Part shown: in pieces, positions 14,795-23,218 of the stretch
Position numbering within the stretch: position 1 is the stretch's first letter
Layout: the number at the start of each line of letters is the position of its first letter
Source of the DNA: a virus
IMG/VR virus record: IMGVR_UViG_3300042934_000928
Location: 1-38,609 of that record
Direction: 5' to 3' (one strand)
DNA: 38,609 nucleotides
The notes under the pieces: generated by a model
The model's database searches: none
What the model was told of the DNA's origin: nothing
The model's input: the letters and a program-made list of their open reading frames with translations, nothing else
Made by a program: the position numbers and the translations under genes

Positions 14795-17700
14795 TTATAC
14801 CGGACAGAACACCTTGTAGCTCCAGGAGGTTCCGCTTGGCCCTGTCACCACGACCTTGATATATTCGATGCCGCCCGTCGGTGAATAGTTGAATGTCAGC
14901 TGGCCATCATTGCCAACCGGAGCCCCTGTGGTAGCGACCATTACATCTTTATAGTACACATCCATCTGATCCGGTACGCCGTACATCGAATAGGTGATTC
15001 GAACTAAGCCAGGTGTCGGCCCCATATTGTGATAATTCGTTGTGACGCCGGGTCCGCCGGATTGCGAGTTCACGCCGCACTGATATACGGTCGTGCCGCT
15101 ACCTGGCGAGCAGTCAAGGATCATAATGTTTCTACTGACTTCGGCTGTCTTTCCGCTTACCATTGTGACCTTGGCCGTCAACGTAACGGTTGTGCCTATT
15201 CCATAGCTGTTTGCCGCTATCGTCCCATTAAATGATTTGCTTGGTCCGAACCCCGTATACTTGACGGTGCCATTTTGATCCCTCAGTTGAATCGTGCCCA
15301 CATCGCCGATGCCGATGACTTCCATACTGAATCCGATCACCTTGTCACTGCATGCTGTCCCGTTCACGTACAGGTTGATGGTCGGCGGTGGCGTGCAATC
15401 CTCCACAACGGCGGTAATGGTTCTCGTGTACTTGCGGCCGTTGATCGCCGTCATCGTGGCGGTAAAGGTCATGTTACCAGGAGGATACAGATTGGCCGGG
15501 ATATTCGCCGAATAGCTCCAGGAGGTATCGGCTGCCGTGCCTTCTCTGCGGTAGCGTTCGTTGCCGTTCTGGTCCATAATGACCAACGATTGGATTCCTT
15601 TGACGTGCTCCGCTACGCCCGACAAGGTGAACTGTGCGTTGTTGCATGGCGTGGCATCTGAAATATCGAGCGTGAAGTTCGTCTGACAGTTGATGATCCG
15701 GATATCCGTGAACGGCTTGTTCGGTGTCGTGACGACGTTCGGGCTGCTGATGCCTTTCATGTTCGTTGCCCATCCTGTCACCCGGTAGGTGTTTTCCGGC
15801 AAGTCACCCAGCGAAATCGTGAAATCGAAATCCACCCGCTTCTGCCCGTTAGCCTGAATCGTTTTATCCGACAAGTCTATGAGGTGATTGCTAAACTGGA
15901 AACGCACTTCCTTGAGCGCCTTCATATCTTCCGCATAGCCCTTCACTCGCATTGTCGGTACGCCGGCGGCGTCCATCAAACACACTTCCTGCGGCGTCGA
16001 GCTCCATGGGAACGGCTCGATGTACACATGCGGCTGGTCCGGCGGGTTGCTGGGGTCAATACCTAGCTCCGGATCATTCTCCTTAGAAGCATCAATCGGG
16101 CAATGGTTATTCGTGAACTCGTCCATGAACTTGAAAGCCACGTAGTCGCCGACATCCATTAGGCTCGGCGCATTGGTGAAGTCGTCGGCTTTCACTTCAG
16201 GGATCCAAGACAGCGCACTGTATTCCTTCGGCTCGCCGACCATGACCTGCGAGTTCATAACGCCTGCCGTTTCAAACAGGATCTCTTTCGACCAGGCCTC
16301 TTTTCGGTCGCCATAGTAATCGCCAAATTTGATGGCCACGCCGGTAATGTGCCCGTTGTAAGATCCTGATCCTTCATTCAGCTGGTGCATCTTCACCGTG
16401 ACGCCCTTAAAGTAATCCGACCATCCGATCATGACCCAGGTGCTGCCCATCTTCACTGGCTTATCTCCGAGATCTTCGATCGGCACTGTAACCCGCTCCA
16501 GCGTATCGGTCTTCGGCTCGTAGTATTGAACGATCACGCCCTCCCAGGCTAAGCAGTTGCGCTGCGGCCCTTGGCTTGGATCATACGGCTTAATCGGCGG
16601 GCTGGTCAGATCCCGGTCTACGATATGGTCATCCGGATCGAAGTTCTTCTCAGCACCGATCGGGCAGTGCTTGCTGTTCCAATCACCACTGAAGCGGAAC
16701 ACGATGAAATCGTTCTGTGCGCCGATCGCCGGGGCTGGCATGTAGTTGCCGCTCTGTACAGCGGTGATCCAGCTGTTGGAATCCTTGGAGTCCGGCGCTC
16801 CGAGCATCAGGTTTGCATTTTTTACACCTGCGGATTGTTCTGCGATGCCGGCAGCCCAGCTCGTCTGCTCTTTATCATACTCATCTCGGTACGCAATCCC
16901 GATCGAGGAAAGGTTAAATGTCATGCCGCTCGAATCAAAGCTCTCGGTCATCATGACGACGACGCCATTCTTGGAGGCTTCCCAGCCGAAGGTTACTTTG
17001 TCCCCGTTCCCGTTATCCAGTTCATATGGCAGCCAGTCATATGGAATGTCGAAGGTATTCATGGCACGATCGTCATCCTGATAATACTGTACCCGGAGTG
17101 AATCGAACTGCAGGCAGTTTCTTATTTTCACCGGCGGCGGCGGGATCGTGCAATCTTTCAGTAGCAGCGTGTAGCTGTCGGTATCGACATTGCCCTGCGT
17201 GTCAAAGCCTTTGACTTCAATGGCGATCGATTGGTCGATACTGTAGCCGCTCGTCGGGATCTTGAAGCTGTAGGACAGCTCGGTGGCCGAACCTCCTGCC
17301 TTCTCCTGCACCGGCGACCCATCAATTAGCAGCACGGCTTTGGCGATCGGATAAGGTCCATCCACGATACCAGAGACGGCGAGCTCATCACCATGACAGA
17401 ACGAAGTAGCCTTATTGGTGATCCGAGTCCGCAGCTCCGGGTATCTCGGATCCGGATCTGGGATGTCTACTTCATCATCAACCGGCGGCTGGGTCGGCGG
17501 CGGCTTATCCGGGTCGGGCGGAGGCGGCGGATCCGTCGGCGCTGGTGGGCTTGGCGGGAAGTATGGCGGATCAATGATCTCGTCATCTGGTAGCTCCGCA
17601 TCTGGGTCGAACGCTTTGCGGCTCGACATCTGGCTGTCTTGCACCTCGCCTTGGAGATACGCCTTGATGTTGAAGCTCCGTAAGATCGGCGTGCCGAAGC

Positions 17701-19549
17701 TGAGACTTGGATCATCGGCAAACAGTTGCAGGAATCCGGCGGATTGCAGCGCTTCCGGCTGCGTCAGGTTCACCCGAAGGCGTACACTGTATACCGGCGT
17801 TTCCGTTTCCAGATAGCCCGGCCGTGGGTTGGACCGCTGCGACCCCTTATCCACCTGCTGGATCGTGTAGATCTTCGGAGGCTCCGGCCTCTGCAGATCG
17901 ACGTACACCTGGCGATCGATAGGTGAGATATCATGCCATGTCGCTCCATCGTCTATCGATACGGCATACTGCAAATACTGCGGCATTTCCTCGTTCACTT
18001 CGAGCGTAATCTTCTCCAGAGGCTGCTCAAAGTAATACGGCTCGGTGACGATCTGAGCGGTCGGCTCATACTCCGTCGAGAAGATCTCGATATCTCGGAT
18101 GCCGATGCAGTACCGCCACCCCTCGAACCGCTCAATCCCCATCTCGATATTTTCCGTATGCAGATTGTACTGCACGTTGTTGATGATGTTCTCCATCGAC
18201 TGGATAGCCGCTTCGGCTTTCTGCGGTGCATAGGTGGCGTCCACGCTGGCTTGCGTCGTCTTGATAATAACGCCGAGATCCTGCAGGGCAATCAGCGGAC
18301 CATCCTGGCGAGGCAAATGATTCGGCGAGTACACTTTGTTCACCGTATCAAACACATAGTCCGGGCCGTTTTCAATCTGCCGCTTGGCCTCATAGTAGAT
18401 GTGCCCGATATCCGTAAAGTATTTCTCCGCCTGTTCAAACAGGACCGAGATGACCTTGGCTTTGCGTGGTGTGAAGTGAAACGTGTAATCCGTACTCTTC
18501 TTGTTGGCCGTCATGATTGTACTTGGTGCGCCCGCTCCATCGGAGATCAGGATGTCTTTGATGACCGCCGTCTTGGCGCCGTGGTTCGGCGGGGTATACA
18601 TGTTAACGTTGATGCTGTTGATCAGCGTCTCCTCGTCAAGCACGATCTGCAGATGCAGCTTCAGCATGCCGCCCTCTGGTTCCCGGGCGAACAGCAGCTT
18701 CTGGTTGCCGTCTACCTGGTACTCCCAGCCGAGGTTTTTCGCCACCCGCTGCTTATCCTGATCTCGTACATTCACGAGCTCATATTCGAACCAGCTGTTG
18801 GCATTTCCGTCAAGGATCGCCCCATACGTGCAGCGATTATTCTTCTGGCCAATGAACTGGTACGTGCGATCGCTCGGCGTCAGGTTTGTGCCAGGCGTCA
18901 CCGTGATCTCATGGTTATTCCCGGGGAATCCGTTCGACTCGCTGCCGATAATGAAAGCCTTGTACGTTTTGTTGCCCGGCACGATCGCCACGGTGGCGAT
19001 CTCGCTTTTGTTCTCACTCTTCTTTTGCTTCAGGGTAACAGCGCCGTTTTCAATATGCGCCGGCACCCCAGTGATCCGATCGAAGTCGATCTTGTCGTTA
19101 TTGGCAAAGTCGTTACGGCAAAATATGATGTGGCCATTGGATGACAGGTTGGAGGATAACAGCTCCAAGTCCTTGATCTTATCGGCGATTTGCTCGAACT
19201 CGTTCTGCAGCATGCTTTGCTGCACCACGTTGTGATTGAAGTCTGTGAACAGTGCACGTCCGGTAATATCGACTTCCTGATACAAGAGATCCAGATCCTG
19301 CTTGATCTCATCCATCATACTGTTGAAGTCGGCGCTCCATGGCGGCCCGCCATCGACGGCGTAACGTGGAATCATCATCGGCTTGCCAGCCGACACGAAG
19401 AAATCCTGGAACGCTTGGAACACGGTTTGGATCAGCCGGGGCTCCGACTTAATACTTCCATCTTCGAATTTCATCTTGGCCTGTTCGAACTGATATCTCG
19501 CCTGGAGATAGAGCAGCTTGGAATTATTTTTGATAGGCAGGTTAGACAT
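14795..19549 (-). CDS. Large adhesin-like tail protein with duplicated and Ig-like domains, 1,584 aa
   Basis: Residues 1-135 are the shared helical anchor (PPWSADFNSMMDEIKQDL near 69). A beta/discoidin-like region follows, with IGIRDIEI at 482-489. A proline-rich hinge is at about 660-705 (PPYFPPSPPAPTDPPPPP). Then an Ig-like unit (707-800), two homologous Cys-bounded domains of about 170 residues (from RNCLQFDSLRVQYY near 810 and RNCLAWEGVIVQYY near 1000, each ending HCPI), three more Ig-like units each closing with a cysteine, and a terminal domain ending SWSYKVFCPV. The regular cysteine pairs suggest disulfides formed outside the cell. Start ATG 19549 has AGGAGGT upstream and overlaps the previous gene by 8 nt; the longer open frame to 19660 lacks support. 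Probably a receptor-binding fibre. Confidence 0.8.
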   Translation of the reverse strand: MSNLPIKNNSKLLYLQARYQFEQAKMKFEDGSIKSEPRLIQTVFQAFQDFFVSAGKPMMIPRYAVDGGPPWSADFNSMMDEIKQDLDLLYQEVDITGRALFTDFNHNVVQQSMLQNEFEQIADKIKDLELLSSNLSSNGHIIFCRNDFANNDKIDFDRITGVPAHIENGAVTLKQKKSENKSEIATVAIVPGNKTYKAFIIGSESNGFPGNNHEITVTPGTNLTPSDRTYQFIGQKNNRCTYGAILDGNANSWFEYELVNVRDQDKQRVAKNLGWEYQVDGNQKLLFAREPEGGMLKLHLQIVLDEETLINSINVNMYTPPNHGAKTAVIKDILISDGAGAPSTIMTANKKSTDYTFHFTPRKAKVISVLFEQAEKYFTDIGHIYYEAKRQIENGPDYVFDTVNKVYSPNHLPRQDGPLIALQDLGVIIKTTQASVDATYAPQKAEAAIQSMENIINNVQYNLHTENIEMGIERFEGWRYCIGIRDIEIFSTEYEPTAQIVTEPYYFEQPLEKITLEVNEEMPQYLQYAVSIDDGATWHDISPIDRQVYVDLQRPEPPKIYTIQQVDKGSQRSNPRPGYLETETPVYSVRLRVNLTQPEALQSAGFLQLFADDPSLSFGTPILRSFNIKAYLQGEVQDSQMSSRKAFDPDAELPDDEIIDPPYFPPSPPAPTDPPPPPDPDKPPPTQPPVDDEVDIPDPDPRYPELRTRITNKATSFCHGDELAVSGIVDGPYPIAKAVLLIDGSPVQEKAGGSATELSYSFKIPTSGYSIDQSIAIEVKGFDTQGNVDTDSYTLLLKDCTIPPPPVKIRNCLQFDSLRVQYYQDDDRAMNTFDIPYDWLPYELDNGNGDKVTFGWEASKNGVVVMMTESFDSSGMTFNLSSIGIAYRDEYDKEQTSWAAGIAEQSAGVKNANLMLGAPDSKDSNSWITAVQSGNYMPAPAIGAQNDFIVFRFSGDWNSKHCPIGAEKNFDPDDHIVDRDLTSPPIKPYDPSQGPQRNCLAWEGVIVQYYEPKTDTLERVTVPIEDLGDKPVKMGSTWVMIGWSDYFKGVTVKMHQLNEGSGSYNGHITGVAIKFGDYYGDRKEAWSKEILFETAGVMNSQVMVGEPKEYSALSWIPEVKADDFTNAPSLMDVGDYVAFKFMDEFTNNHCPIDASKENDPELGIDPSNPPDQPHVYIEPFPWSSTPQEVCLMDAAGVPTMRVKGYAEDMKALKEVRFQFSNHLIDLSDKTIQANGQKRVDFDFTISLGDLPENTYRVTGWATNMKGISSPNVVTTPNKPFTDIRIINCQTNFTLDISDATPCNNAQFTLSGVAEHVKGIQSLVIMDQNGNERYRREGTAADTSWSYSANIPANLYPPGNMTFTATMTAINGRKYTRTITAVVEDCTPPPTINLYVNGTACSDKVIGFSMEVIGIGDVGTIQLRDQNGTVKYTGFGPSKSFNGTIAANSYGIGTTVTLTAKVTMVSGKTAEVSRNIMILDCSPGSGTTVYQCGVNSQSGGPGVTTNYHNMGPTPGLVRITYSMYGVPDQMDVYYKDVMVATTGAPVGNDGQLTFNYSPTGGIEYIKVVVTGPSGTSWSYKVFCPV

Positions 19550-22004
19550 TTCGCACCTCCTGGTCGTAGCTTTGGCATCGCACGGTGTAGCTGTAGAGGG
19601 CTGGCGTGATGCTCTCATAGCCAGCGTGGTTCCGCCGCAGGATCGCCTTGATCCGCACATCGGTGGTCAGATAGAAGTAATCGATCGTGATGTTTTTGAG
19701 CTCCCCAGCGAACGTCGAGATCGGGAAATGTATCTTGTCGCCGACCTGGGCGAACACTCTTCCTCCGTTCTCCAGCTGCAGCCTCTCTTTGTCATAAGTG
19801 CCGTGCGCATAGTCCGTGATGTTTTTATACTCCACTCCGTTCACCCGCACGATCACCGGATAATACATGTCGCTCGCATCGAACTCGCTGCTTTGCTGAT
19901 CGTAGCGTTCATTGATCGGATCATAGGAGAAGATCTGATTCCGGAACACGTATGGGATATGCTTCAGCGTCACCGTGCCATTGGCGTCGGCGGCATCGAA
20001 ATACTCCCCGATCTCCCCGTTCGTGTTAACGTACTGCAGTGGCTCAATCAAAGCCTGGTCGATATCCACGAAGTACGCTTCATCGGCCGGCTTGTAGCTG
20101 ACCGTGTACGTGCTGGCCGGTGAATAGAACTCCGGGCCAATGCCGATCTTCTTTCCGTCGCCCGACACCTTGTACATGAAATTCGGCATCGGCTCGCCAT
20201 TACGGCGCAGCTGTACGGTCATGCCAGAGATAGCCGGGAAGCGGAAGCTGAACTGGATCATGCCTTTCAGCTCTTCATACTCCTCACCGACCGTGTTGCC
20301 GGTCAGCAGCTCGCCTTCGACATATGCCTTGTTGCTCGGGAAGATCGGCTTCCAGGAAGCGGGATCCGGGTTTTTGGTGTAGCCGACATAGAACTCGATG
20401 TCGGTGATCGGCGCTTTGTCGCCCTGATCCATGTCAATCGAGTGATGCTGCTCCACTGTCGTGAGCGTAATCGTCTTCAGGTTGCTTGCGAGCGGTAGCG
20501 GCTTGGACACATACACCGACTGCTGGTTGTAGCGGCGGCCGACGACGCTGATGTTATAGGCACCGTAAAGGTAGCTCAGCTTTGAGACCGGCTGCCAGTT
20601 CTGGGCCAGCACGCCCTCTTTGGTCACTTGTTCTTTCTTCTGATTCGAGGATATCGCTCGGAGCGCCAGCTGCATCGGGTTCGTGCCTTGGCTGAACTTG
20701 CCAGTACGTACAATATCCATGGCATTCATTGCCGCATCGATCACGCCTCTGGCTTTCTCTCCCTGCGCCTTGGCCCATTCCTTCAAGGCCGCCAGGTACT
20801 GGGTCCATCCGGTGATCTCGTTCTTGCGGTCAAACTGGGCGATCGACTCGCCCGGATCCTTGTAGTCGGCCACGAGCTTCCGTGATCCGGATAGTTTTTC
20901 CCACAGCTCAGCCTGCGCTGTCTCATCGGTGTTGACGATATAGTTCTCCTTGACGTAGTTCTCCTGCCGGATCAGCATCCGGATCTTGGAGATATCTACC
21001 GATGGGAACTGAAAACTCATGGCTGTTACGGAGTTCTTGCTTCGCTGATGCGGACTTTCATGATTCGGCGAGACGAGCTCATACACCTTGCCATCATGTA
21101 CCGACGACTCGTAGCCACGGATGCTGACAATCTGCATTGGATAAGTGCAGTATGGATCAATGGTGATTTCAGAGACGGGCGTAACGCCATTTAACGTGAT
21201 CTCGACTTCGCATAGGGCGCCATAGTTTGGCGTGTTCTTGAAATCATGCTCCCAGATCGCATCTATATCATGCTCCAACGGCGCATCAGCGAGAACTACT
21301 TCCGCCCAGAAGCTTTCCATCGATCCGTCAATGGCATAGTCCGCCGTGTACTTCGGGTTCGTTGCGATCATGCCGGTGCGGTTTTTGACTTCAATCTTGG
21401 CCAGCTTCGCCCCATATGGATTTTTTAGCTGGTCGATCGTTTGTGTGGAAGACAGCTGCAGGCGATCGGATACGATCTCTGCCTGATACTCCGCCGACAA
21501 GTAGTTACCGTGCCGCTCCTTTCGAAGCAGCAGCAGAATTTCTTCTGACGTTTCGGTATATTGTGGCGCCTTGAACTGCTCATGCACGCCCGACACGAAG
21601 CCGTCGGTGTTAGACATGACCAGTTTGTGCCGCTCCAAACGGGAGTCCAGCACGGCGATTTTCTTTTGAATGTCGGCCAGGGTGGAGCGGGTCAGCTGCT
21701 GGTTGTCATCCGAAAGCCGATCCAGCTGCGAGGAGACTTCGAACAGCGTGAGGAGATCAAACTCGATCTCTTCCATGTTTGCATTATAATCAGCCGAGCT
21801 GGTTTGCTCGGATTGATGTCGAGGTTGAAAGGTTGGCTTCCCTTGCCGGCGATCCAGCTCTTTAACCAGACGCTCCAGCTCGGCGGCCAACTCGGTTTGC
21901 GATTTGATGATGCCTTGCATCTGCTTGCTTTCAAGCAAATCCATCAGCTTCTTGCGCTGGGCTTCCGGCATGGTTAGGAGGAAGCCATCAAGAAACTTGC
22001 CCAT
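19542..22004 (-). CDS. Virion fibre/baseplate protein with discoidin-like domain, 820 aa
   Basis: Residues 1-135 are the shared helical anchor: a basic GKPTFQPRHQ segment, SSADYNANMEEIEFDLLTLF, then a coiled coil through KKIAVLDSRLERHKL. A discoidin-like domain follows at about 215-370 (YAIDGSMESFWAEVV, VSEITIDPYCTYPMQIVSIRG in part, ISKIRMLIRQE). YLYGAYNISV near residue 485 aligns with the 689-, 1,584- and 414-aa proteins. Further beta domains fill 500-820. The ATG at 22004 follows GCAGGTG. It is the first of the paralogous series and is separated from the upstream gene by a UUCG-loop hairpin. Confidence 0.77.
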   Translation of the reverse strand: MGKFLDGFLLTMPEAQRKKLMDLLESKQMQGIIKSQTELAAELERLVKELDRRQGKPTFQPRHQSEQTSSADYNANMEEIEFDLLTLFEVSSQLDRLSDDNQQLTRSTLADIQKKIAVLDSRLERHKLVMSNTDGFVSGVHEQFKAPQYTETSEEILLLLRKERHGNYLSAEYQAEIVSDRLQLSSTQTIDQLKNPYGAKLAKIEVKNRTGMIATNPKYTADYAIDGSMESFWAEVVLADAPLEHDIDAIWEHDFKNTPNYGALCEVEITLNGVTPVSEITIDPYCTYPMQIVSIRGYESSVHDGKVYELVSPNHESPHQRSKNSVTAMSFQFPSVDISKIRMLIRQENYVKENYIVNTDETAQAELWEKLSGSRKLVADYKDPGESIAQFDRKNEITGWTQYLAALKEWAKAQGEKARGVIDAAMNAMDIVRTGKFSQGTNPMQLALRAISSNQKKEQVTKEGVLAQNWQPVSKLSYLYGAYNISVVGRRYNQQSVYVSKPLPLASNLKTITLTTVEQHHSIDMDQGDKAPITDIEFYVGYTKNPDPASWKPIFPSNKAYVEGELLTGNTVGEEYEELKGMIQFSFRFPAISGMTVQLRRNGEPMPNFMYKVSGDGKKIGIGPEFYSPASTYTVSYKPADEAYFVDIDQALIEPLQYVNTNGEIGEYFDAADANGTVTLKHIPYVFRNQIFSYDPINERYDQQSSEFDASDMYYPVIVRVNGVEYKNITDYAHGTYDKERLQLENGGRVFAQVGDKIHFPISTFAGELKNITIDYFYLTTDVRIKAILRRNHAGYESITPALYSYTVRCQSYDQEVRNV

Positions 22005-22037
22005 GTTGACACCTGCTTTCTTGGTAATATGTAGAGA

Positions 22038-22053
22038 GGCAGCCGAAGCTGCC
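22038..22053 (-). other. C(UUCG)G tetraloop hairpin between structural genes
   Basis: Minus-strand RNA GGCAGC-UUCG-GCUGCC forms a hyperstable hairpin six bases after the upstream stop. The trailing TCTCTACA is not a proper U tract, so mRNA end protection or partial termination are both possible. Confidence 0.5.
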
Positions 22054-22058
22054 CTTAC

Positions 22059-23117
22059 TTACTTACCGACGACGCCGGCCTCACCGTCATAGGCCACCCA
22101 TCCGTTCGTATCCTTATCCCATTTTTCCACGATGAAGTGCGACAGGCTCGGGTGATCATTGTAAGCCCAGGTCGCATGAACGAGTCCGCTTTGAACGCTG
22201 ATCGTCAAGCCCTTCGGCGTAATGCTTTCCTTTACGAGATCCTGGTGATTCCGCATGATGGAGAAGTCTGCCGTCCAATTGGATCCTTTCATGGAGAAGA
22301 TATCGTCCGCCAAGTCGTTCATCATCTTCTCCAGCTTCAGGATCAGCTCCATGAGCGGGCTGGATTTGGAAATGACAGTTTCGACAAGCAGCATGAGGAA
22401 GTTATCCGGCACGTCTTTGAATTTCAGCCGGACCGGGAAGTACAAAAGCACCGGCTTGTTCGGGATGCTGCTTAACACGATGTTGCCTGATGCGTTAATT
22501 GCGCCAGTGATCATGTTACCCGCTTCATCCAAGATTCCTCTAACCCCATCGGACTCCATCACCGTTACCTCGCCGACAACAAACTCAACACCGTCTTCCT
22601 CTGGTACTTGAACCGTGGTTGTTGTCAGGTCCTCTGTCACCTCATGCTTGAACGGCATGATGATTTCTTTGTCACCGATCGCACCGCCCGAGGAACTCAT
22701 CTCTTGGATCTTCCGCAAGCGATAATCAAGCTTCAAGCCGTCCGGCACTACGCTGTCTACCTGGGAGATGGCGTTATTGATCTCATCGCTGAAAAACTTC
22801 GGTACGCTTCCACCCCCGCCGCCCGCATTCTGGGCGATCTCGACGACTTGCTTCTTCAAGTCATCCAGCAGCTTCTTGAGCCGCTGCCCTTTCGCTGCGA
22901 CAACGCCGTAGGTCGCCGTGTTGATCTCGGCCAGAGCATCTTCCGCTTTGACGATCGCCGAAATGGCAGACACCCGGTTTCGCTCAACCTGTGGGATGGC
23001 ATCCAGGATCTGAGAACGGTTTTGGGCCCATGTGGTCAGCCCTGCCTCGACTTCTATCAGCTTCGTTTCGAGCTGATTGACAAACGGAATGACATCTTTT
23101 GTATTTGAAATCGGCAC
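22059..23117 (-). CDS. Virion protein, coiled coil with FN3-like C-terminus, 352 aa
   Basis: The N-terminal 95 residues are helical coiled coil (ERNRVSAISAIVKAEDALAE, then KGQRLKKLLDDLKKQVVEIA), followed by a GGGGG linker near 100, a beta-rich middle (VQVPEEDGVEFVVGEVTVME) and a second helical stretch (LMELILKLEKMMNDLADDIF). The last 55 residues (LTISVQSGLVHATWAYNDHP ... FIVEKWDKDTNGW) look like a fibronectin type III domain. The start is GTG at 23117 behind AAAAGGAGTGA. It follows its own promoter/operator and is the first gene after the 1,811-aa giant. Confidence 0.72.
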   Translation of the reverse strand: MPISNTKDVIPFVNQLETKLIEVEAGLTTWAQNRSQILDAIPQVERNRVSAISAIVKAEDALAEINTATYGVVAAKGQRLKKLLDDLKKQVVEIAQNAGGGGGSVPKFFSDEINNAISQVDSVVPDGLKLDYRLRKIQEMSSSGGAIGDKEIIMPFKHEVTEDLTTTTVQVPEEDGVEFVVGEVTVMESDGVRGILDEAGNMITGAINASGNIVLSSIPNKPVLLYFPVRLKFKDVPDNFLMLLVETVISKSSPLMELILKLEKMMNDLADDIFSMKGSNWTADFSIMRNHQDLVKESITPKGLTISVQSGLVHATWAYNDHPSLSHFIVEKWDKDTNGWVAYDGEAGVVGK

Positions 23118-23147
23118 CGTGATTCACTCCTTTTAACATGATAACGG

Positions 23148-23163
23148 GCCGCCCGAAGGCGGC
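23148..23163 (-). other. C(UUCG)G tetraloop hairpin in a 5' leader
   Basis: Minus-strand RNA GCCGCC-UUCG-GGCGGC lies between the predicted start of transcription (about 23183) and the GTG at 23117. There is no U tract. It may stabilise the mRNA 5' end. Confidence 0.5.
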
Positions 23164-23189
23164 ACCCAAACGATCGCAAGTCTCTTTCT

Positions 23190-23218
23190 ATAATATCATG
23201 TAATGCGTTACACGGAAA
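23190..23218 (-). promoter_or_regulatory. Promoter with operator in the spacer
   Basis: Extended -10 TGATATTAT (-10 hexamer 23195-23190) with a weak -35 TTTCCG (23218-23213) at 17 bp. The motif GTGTAACGCATTAC (23213-23200), a near-perfect palindrome in its 12-bp core, fills the spacer, the classic place for a repressor. It would drive the second half of the structural genes from the 352-aa gene on. Confidence 0.6.

Noticed and set aside
17933-19144. 403-aa open frame on the plus strand
   Set aside because: Antisense to the 1,584-aa fibre gene, lacks a ribosome site and resembles no protein pattern.
14795-19660. 1,621-aa version of the large fibre starting beyond the upstream stop
   Set aside because: The extra 37 residues are Arg/Cys/Thr-rich and overlap the 820-aa gene; AGGAGGT directly precedes the ATG at 19549.
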